A stretch of 42,612 nucleotides of DNA from Acidobacteriota bacterium (GTDB taxonomy: Bacteria; Acidobacteriota; Terriglobia; Bryobacterales; Bryobacteraceae). The stretch is taken from the NCBI GenBank assembly GCA_018268935.1, contig JAFDVS010000064.1, positions 1 to 42,612 on the forward strand. Direction: 5' to 3'. Under the pieces are notes generated by a model, which was not told the DNA's origin, did no database searches, and worked only from the letters and a program-made list of their open reading frames with translations. This document shows, piece by piece, positions 38,172 through 42,612 of this stretch; position 1 is the first letter of the stretch, and the number at the start of each line of letters is the position of its first letter. Position numbers and translations under genes: made by a program.

Positions 38172-40234
38172 ACTTCCTCCGCGCGTAGCTGCGACATGAC
38201 GAACGGCGTCTCGCTGATCCGGGCCTCACGCGTGCCGCGCAGAATGCCGGCCCAGAGGATTACCGAGTCCACCAGAATGGTCGTCACCAGCACCAGAAAC
38301 AGGCCACACACCACGGCGTCGAGGCGATTGTTGAAGATTACCGTCTGCGTTTCGGCCAGCTTCGCGGCACTCACTTTGCCCGCGTCCAGCAGCCCCTGCA
38401 GTTGATCCGCCTGCGCCAGGAATCCGATTCGCGGGATAGGGGAAAAGATCTTCTGCCATGCCGCTGTGTAACAAACAATCACCAGCCAGGTGAGCGGCGT
38501 GCATGTGATCCACATGTACTTCGCTCCATGCATCTTGATGAGGATGGTGGTCGCCACGCAGAGCGCAATCGCCGCCAGCAACTGATTGGCGATGCCGAAC
38601 AAGGGCCATAGCGAGTTGATGCCACCGAGCGGATCGCGCACACCTTGAATGAGAAAGTAGCCCCAGGAGATGACGATCAGCGCGCTCGAGCCGATCACTC
38701 CGGGCATCCAACTCGTTTCGCCCAGCTTCTTGTGGACATTGCCGAGCAGGTCCTGCAACATGAAGCGGCCGACACGTGTCCCGGCGTCAATCACCGTGAG
38801 AATGAACAACGCCTCAAACATGATGGCGAAGTGATACCAGAAGCTGAGCAGCGCTTTGCCGCCGCCGCTGGAGGCAAAGATATGCGCCATGCCTAGCGCG
38901 AGAGAAGGCGCGCCGCCGGTGCGGTAGTAGAGGCTCTCTTCGCCGACGTCGGCGGCGAGCGAGGCCATCTGCGCCGCTGTTACCGGAAAGCCCCAACTGG
39001 TGATGGTTGCGGCGGCCGCGTCCGGTGTCGTACCGACGATTCCCGCGGGAGAATTGACTGCGAAGAAGACGCCCGGTTGCAGCACGCTGGCGGAGATGAT
39101 CGCCATGATGGCGACGAAGCTTTCGAGCAGCATCGAGCCGTAGCCCACCGGCCAGACGTGCCACTCCTTGGCCACCATCTTCGGTGAGGTGCCCGAGGAA
39201 ATCAGCGAATGGAAGCCGCTGATAGCGCCGCATGCGATGGTGATAAAGCAGAACGGAAAGATCTTTCCGGCGAAGATGGGGCCGTTGCCGTCCGTGAAGC
39301 GGGTGAAAGCCGGCAGTTCCAGATTTGGGCGGACAAACAGTATGCCGACGCCCAGCAACAACACTACGCCCAGCTTCACGAACGTGCTGAGGTAGTCGCG
39401 CGGAGCAAGCAGCAGCCACACCGGCAGCGCGCTGGCGAAGAAGCCGTAAATGATCACCGCGATGGCAAGGGCGATGCCGCTCATCGTGAACCACGGGGCA
39501 AACGTGGGAGAGTGCGCCACGGATTCACCGGCGAAGATGCTGCCCATCACCAGCACGAAGCCGATCAAGGACACTTCGAGCACTTTGCCAGGGCGCCAGT
39601 AGCGCAGATAGAGGCCCATGAACACGGCGATCGGCATGGTGGCTGCAATCGTGAATGTGCCCCACGGGCTGCCTTTGAGGGCATTCACCACCACCAACGC
39701 CACTACCGCGAGGAGGATGATCATGATCAGCAGCACGGTCAGCAGAGCGGTGATTCCGCCCAGGCGTCCGATCTCTTCGCGCGCCATCTGGCCGAGCGAT
39801 TTGCCATCGCGGCGCATGGAGGAGAAGAGGATGATGAAGTCCTGCACGGCTCCGCCGAGCACGGCGCCGACGATGATCCACAGCGTGCCGGGGAGGAAGC
39901 CGAATTGCGCCGCGAGCGTGGGACCCACCAGCGGGCCCGGTCCGGCGATGGCCGCGAAATGATGGCCGAAGAGAATCCACTTGTTGGTGGGCTCAAAGTC
40001 GTGGCCGTTGCGCAAGCGCTCCGCCGGAGTGGCGCGGTTGTTATCGAGCACCATCACCTTGGCGGCGATGAATTTGGCATAGAACCGGAAGCCGATCAAA
40101 TACACGCAGACCGACGCCAGCACGAGCCACATGCTGTTCACCGTCTCGCCGCGATTCATGGCGATGCCTGCCAGGCTGTAGGCGCCGAGAATGGCAATCG
40201 CGCCCCAGGTGAGGTGCCCGAGTAGTTTGTTCAT
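38168..40234 (-). CDS. cstA: Carbon starvation protein CstA family transporter
   Basis: An integral membrane protein of 688 aa with about sixteen to eighteen hydrophobic helices. Family landmarks are RFYAKFIAAKVMVLDNNRATP, HDFEPTNKWILFGHHFAAIA, GPGPLVGPTLAAQFGFLPG, GAVQDFIILFSSMRRDGKSL and the later HSLISSGTSPKMVAKE. The CstA/BtsT family takes up pyruvate (BtsT) or peptides and pyruvate (CstA), driven by protons; CstA is classically induced by carbon starvation. It spans normal family length. The stop overlaps the ATG of a YbdD-like gene by four bases. A DUF4440-like gene lies upstream on the same strand with a 22-base gap, so it may share a transcript. Confidence 0.95.
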   Translation of the reverse strand: MNKLLGHLTWGAIAILGAYSLAGIAMNRGETVNSMWLVLASVCVYLIGFRFYAKFIAAKVMVLDNNRATPAERLRNGHDFEPTNKWILFGHHFAAIAGPGPLVGPTLAAQFGFLPGTLWIIVGAVLGGAVQDFIILFSSMRRDGKSLGQMAREEIGRLGGITALLTVLLIMIILLAVVALVVVNALKGSPWGTFTIAATMPIAVFMGLYLRYWRPGKVLEVSLIGFVLVMGSIFAGESVAHSPTFAPWFTMSGIALAIAVIIYGFFASALPVWLLLAPRDYLSTFVKLGVVLLLGVGILFVRPNLELPAFTRFTDGNGPIFAGKIFPFCFITIACGAISGFHSLISSGTSPKMVAKEWHVWPVGYGSMLLESFVAIMAIISASVLQPGVFFAVNSPAGIVGTTPDAAAATITSWGFPVTAAQMASLAADVGEESLYYRTGGAPSLALGMAHIFASSGGGKALLSFWYHFAIMFEALFILTVIDAGTRVGRFMLQDLLGNVHKKLGETSWMPGVIGSSALIVISWGYFLIQGVRDPLGGINSLWPLFGIANQLLAAIALCVATTILIKMHGAKYMWITCTPLTWLVIVCYTAAWQKIFSPIPRIGFLAQADQLQGLLDAGKVSAAKLAETQTVIFNNRLDAVVCGLFLVLVTTILVDSVILWAGILRGTREARISETPFVMSQLRAEEV

Positions 40235-40256
40235 GACTGGGATGCCCGACAGACGT

Positions 40257-40670
40257 TTACTGGGCAGGGATACGCGTGGTGTGGCGCTCGATCATCTGCC
40301 ACTGGTTGCCGTTCTTCACCCACACCTGCAGCATGGTGAGCGGAATGTCGCCGGCGGGGTTCTTGGCCGTCACTTTGGCGCGGATGGTTGCGGCCTTGCC
40401 GTAGACGTGGATGGTCTGCGAGTGAACTACGAAATTGCCTTTCGACTTCACGAGCGCCGCCACTGCTTCCTGCTTGTTTTCGAGCTTGGTGTTGGAGTGG
40501 CTGTACTGGACGCCATCGGCCAGCAGCTTGTTCAACGCCGCGCCGTCGCCTGCTTTGGCGGCATTGACGAAGGCTTCATGGGCAGCGCGCACAGCGGCTT
40601 CGTCGGAGGTTTCGCCGGAGGCGGCCACGGACAGTCCAAGCACAATCGTGGTGAGGAGGAGTTTCTTCAT
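40257..40670 (-). CDS. Exported NTF2-like/DUF4440 protein
   Basis: A 137-residue protein: signal peptide (MKKLLLTTIVLGLSVAASGE) followed by a cone-shaped NTF2-like fold, seen as AVRAAHEAFVNAAKAGDGAA, LNKLLADGVQYSHSNTKLEN and MLQVWVKNGNQWQMIERHTT, typical of the DUF4440/SnoaL-like group. Members bind small ligands or act as isomerases or hydrolases, but many are uncharacterised and no catalytic Asp/His pair can be assigned confidently. I start at the ATG at 40670, which gives a clean signal peptide; the frame is open to 40895 only as an overlap with the upstream gene. It lies 22 bases before cstA on the same strand. A periplasmic location is inferred. Confidence 0.85.
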   Translation of the reverse strand: MKKLLLTTIVLGLSVAASGETSDEAAVRAAHEAFVNAAKAGDGAALNKLLADGVQYSHSNTKLENKQEAVAALVKSKGNFVVHSQTIHVYGKAATIRAKVTAKNPAGDIPLTMLQVWVKNGNQWQMIERHTTRIPAQ

Positions 40671-40713
40671 AGACTGTGATGATACTGAATTCGGCGGGCG
40701 TGTGAAAACAAGG

Positions 40714-41196
40714 CTAGGCGGAACGCACGCGGCGGACGAGAGCCAAGGCCGCCAAGGTGGCGATGACGACGACAATGGTGGCAGGCTCGGGCACATCGGA
40801 GCCGTCACGCGCCACCCACAGCACCTCGTAAAATCGGGAGTTCGTGAGGATGCGGGCGTCGCCGTCGAAGCCCCCAAACAGGGTGAGATAGGCACTGCCG
40901 TTGGTGGCGAGCGAGCCGGCTCCGTTGACGATGGCGGGCGGGTTCACTCCGAAGTCGAAGACGGTACTATCGCTGGTCAACACATCGGCAAGAGCGAAGC
41001 TCTCTCCGTCGACCACGATCGACAGCGCTGTGACCAGGGAGTTGGACACAATGGTTACGCCAGACCCGGCGGGAAGGTTGAAGGTGACAAAGCCGCTGAC
41101 ATCGGCGTGTCCGACAGCATCATAGGTAACGAGCCCAGCACTGGCCGATGCAGCGGCGATGATGAGGGTGGCAATGGAAAATAGTGTCGTACGCAC
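40714..41196 (-). CDS. Short PEP-CTERM protein, 160 aa
   Basis: A compact exosortase substrate: signal peptide (RTTLFSIATLIIAAASASAG), a short beta-rich body (VSGFVTFNLPAGSGVTIVSN, ALSIVVDGESFALADVL) and the tail VPEPATIVVVIATLAALALVRRVRSA, which has the PEP motif, a hydrophobic helix and a basic end. It is the sixth PEP-CTERM gene of the window; no exosortase gene is present. It is 43 bases upstream of the DUF4440-like gene on the same strand. The function of the body is unknown; surface or matrix placement is inferred from the tail. Confidence 0.85.
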   Translation of the reverse strand: MRTTLFSIATLIIAAASASAGLVTYDAVGHADVSGFVTFNLPAGSGVTIVSNSLVTALSIVVDGESFALADVLTSDSTVFDFGVNPPAIVNGAGSLATNGSAYLTLFGGFDGDARILTNSRFYEVLWVARDGSDVPEPATIVVVIATLAALALVRRVRSA

Positions 41197-41266
41197 GGTG
41201 TTTCAGATTACACAAGAAGGCCACGCGATAAAATGGGCCGAAGCGAAAATCGTCCTAGTACCGGCG

Positions 41267-42013
41267 TCAGAATTTCGGGAGCTTGTTCAACATTGCCCGG
41301 GTGTTGCCATGGCCGGGCAGATCCACGGAATGGACGGGTTTCCAGTTCTTATCCAAGGCTCCGATGTAGCGGGCCTTGTCGCGCTCCAGGCCCATGAGCA
41401 CGATGTAGATGCCTTGGTCGGGGTAGCCCAACAGCCGGTATTGCAGTTCTCCGGCACCTTCGCGAAAACGATCTTCTCTCGGCGGCCCGAGCAGGCGCAC
41501 CACGGCGTGGTAATCGTCTGTTGCTTTGAGATTGAGCGCTTTCTGTTCAATGCCGACGAATTCCACGTTCGTCGGATCGTTCTTGCTGCGATAAAAGCTG
41601 ACCACGGCAAACGTGATGGCGAGCATGACAGCCATGGCAATGGCCATCATTTTTCCAATGCGCGATTCGGCGCCTTCGCTGGCGCGCATTTCCTGGAGGC
41701 GTGTCGGCGGCGCGGGGGTTTCGCTGACCGGCGGGCGGGCGTAGTCGTTGACCGCTTTGGGCATCTCGATGACGCGGCGCTCAAAGGGCCATAACGAACC
41801 GGCGCGATATTCGAGTTCGCGCTTGAGGCCGACGATCATCACGGGCTCATCGACTTTGGACAGTTCACCGAGGAAACGGCGGGGAACCCAGACCTCCATG
41901 TTTGTCTTTGTGTTGGTGACGAGGATTTCCGACCAGGTGGCTTGTTTGTAGAGCCATTCGTTGTGCTCCACTCCGACGACGGGGGGATAGAACGAGAATG
42001 GGCGGTCGCCCAT
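41267..42013 (-). CDS. Membrane-anchored hypothetical protein, 248 aa
   Basis: I do not recognise a family. The N-terminal half is a soluble, probably cytosolic segment (GDRPFSFYPPVVGVEHNEWL, SEILVTNTKTNMEVWVPRRF), followed by a Pro-rich linker, one membrane helix at about 118-137 (MMAIAMAVMLAITFAVVSFY) and a C-terminal domain (YHAVVRLLGPPREDRFREGA, YRLLGYPDQGIYIVLMGLER) outside the membrane. I start at the ATG at 42013; the frame is open to 42115, and a start farther upstream cannot be excluded because the ribosome site is weak. It is divergent from malic enzyme (start 42114). No catalytic motif is seen. Confidence 0.7.
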   Translation of the reverse strand: MGDRPFSFYPPVVGVEHNEWLYKQATWSEILVTNTKTNMEVWVPRRFLGELSKVDEPVMIVGLKRELEYRAGSLWPFERRVIEMPKAVNDYARPPVSETPAPPTRLQEMRASEGAESRIGKMMAIAMAVMLAITFAVVSFYRSKNDPTNVEFVGIEQKALNLKATDDYHAVVRLLGPPREDRFREGAGELQYRLLGYPDQGIYIVLMGLERDKARYIGALDKNWKPVHSVDLPGHGNTRAMLNKLPKF

Positions 42014-42113
42014 GCTTTCTAAGGCCGGAGGAGTAGGAGGAATCGACAATGCAGTAGCCCGCTTCAATCTTACCTTACCCGGCTTGGTGCGCACCCTGCC
42101 ACAATAGAAGCGC

Positions 42114-42612
42114 AATGTCTATTCGAAAAGAAGACGCCCTTGAGTACCATTCCTCACCGGCGCCAGGGAAGATCGCTGTTGTTCCGACGAAACCCTGCCG
42201 TACACAGCGCGACCTGAGCCTTGCATACTCGCCCGGGGTCGCGGTTCCTTGTCTGGAAATCGAAAAAGACCCCAATTTGGTGTACCAATATACGGCGAAA
42301 GGGAACCTGGTTGCTGTCGTTACCAACGGCACAGCGGTTCTCGGGTTGGGCAACATCGGCGCCATGGCTGGAAAGCCGGTAATGGAAGGAAAGGGTGTTT
42401 TGTTCAAACGCTTCGCGGATATCGACGTGTTCGATATCGAACTCAATACCAAAGATCCGCAGGAGATCATTCGCACCTGCCAGATTCTGGAGCCAACTTT
42501 CGGCGGCATTAATTTAGAAGATATTCGCGCTCCCGAATGTTTTGAGATCGAAGAGGAGTTGCGGCGCACCCTCAAGATCCCGGTGTTTCACGATGATCAG
42601 CATGGCACGGCG
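42114..42612 (+). CDS. maeB: NAD(P)-dependent malic enzyme (N-terminal part)
   Basis: The frame opens at the ATG at 42114 and runs off the right edge, giving 166 residues of a MaeB-type malic enzyme, which decarboxylates malate to pyruvate with reduction of NAD(P). Diagnostic segments are EYHSSPAPGKIAVVPTKP, LSLAYSPGVAVPCLEI, YTAKGNLVAVVTNGTAVLGL, GNIGAMAGKPVMEGKGVLFK, RFADIDVFDIELNTKDP and FHDDQHGTA, the malic domain of the bacterial type. The cofactor domain and any C-terminal phosphotransacetylase-like domain lie outside the window, so whether it is the large MaeB or the short NAD form is unknown. It is divergent from the hypothetical at 41267-42013. Confidence 0.93.

Noticed and set aside
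1..42612. CRISPR arrays, rRNA, tRNA, insertion sequences, prophage
   Set aside because: No regularly spaced repeats, no tRNA-like cloverleaf or rRNA segments and no transposase or phage structural gene were found by reading both strands.

Overview
The window is high-GC bacterial chromosome, gene-dense on both strands, with no gap between genes longer than about 210 bases. I saw no rRNA, tRNA, CRISPR array, insertion sequence or prophage. The gene families point to Acidobacteriota, probably a Bryobacterales/Solibacter-like soil organism. The evidence is an Oar-type TonB-dependent receptor with an N-terminal carboxypeptidase-regulatory domain, a Ser/Thr kinase with TPRs beside a TIGR02999-type ECF sigma factor, six PEP-CTERM proteins, and two proteins with an N-terminal domain I associate with Acidobacteriota. 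That placement is inference from gene families and style, not from a marker gene.

Layout. 1-891: the end of ruvB, then folK. 910-5991: TPR proteins, a hypothetical protein and a membrane-anchored zinc-ribbon protein. 6052-10671 (minus strand): a tight operon of PfkB-type kinase, GT39-like membrane glycosyltransferase, dapF and a UDP-sugar dehydrogenase. 10852-13514: a PEP-CTERM gene divergent from a membrane-anchored putative regulator that carries a frameshift, followed by a secreted beta-sandwich-type protein. 13573-19474: a small hypothetical, a strong bidirectional terminator, a secreted DinB-fold protein, a secreted hypothetical and the large TonB-dependent receptor. 19622-23100: three PEP-CTERM proteins with a GxxExxY gene and an HTH/SEC-C protein among them. 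23114-26061: a kinase-TPR gene convergent with its likely ECF sigma partner.

26107-28586: a co-directional housekeeping cluster, coaD, a class I aminotransferase and manA, all starting with non-ATG codons. 28588-30903: a 771-residue protein I do not recognise. 31044-33710: a type II P-type cation ATPase whose 3' end overlaps a PEP-CTERM gene. That gene is divergent from a second copy of the TM-anchored regulator family, here with a TPR-like C-terminal half. 36543-37997: a small accessory patch with a hypothetical, a 56-residue GspG-like remnant and a Phd/VapC-type toxin-antitoxin pair. 38004-40234: cstA with a 55-codon YbdD-like partner overlapping its stop codon. 40257-42013: a DUF4440-like protein, a sixth PEP-CTERM protein and a membrane-anchored hypothetical. 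42114 to the edge: the start of malic enzyme.

The main themes are envelope and surface biology (PEP-CTERM proteins, TonB receptor, nucleotide-sugar and glycosyltransferase genes) and phospho/sigma signalling. The observation most worth follow-up is the repeated arrangement of a PEP-CTERM gene divergent from a paralogous TM-anchored regulator. Paired GTTAC half-sites lie in both divergent intergenic regions and upstream of a third PEP-CTERM gene. Other points are a DapF with Ser in place of the second catalytic Cys, a long inverted repeat at the GxxExxY start, and several short genes recovered by direct translation.
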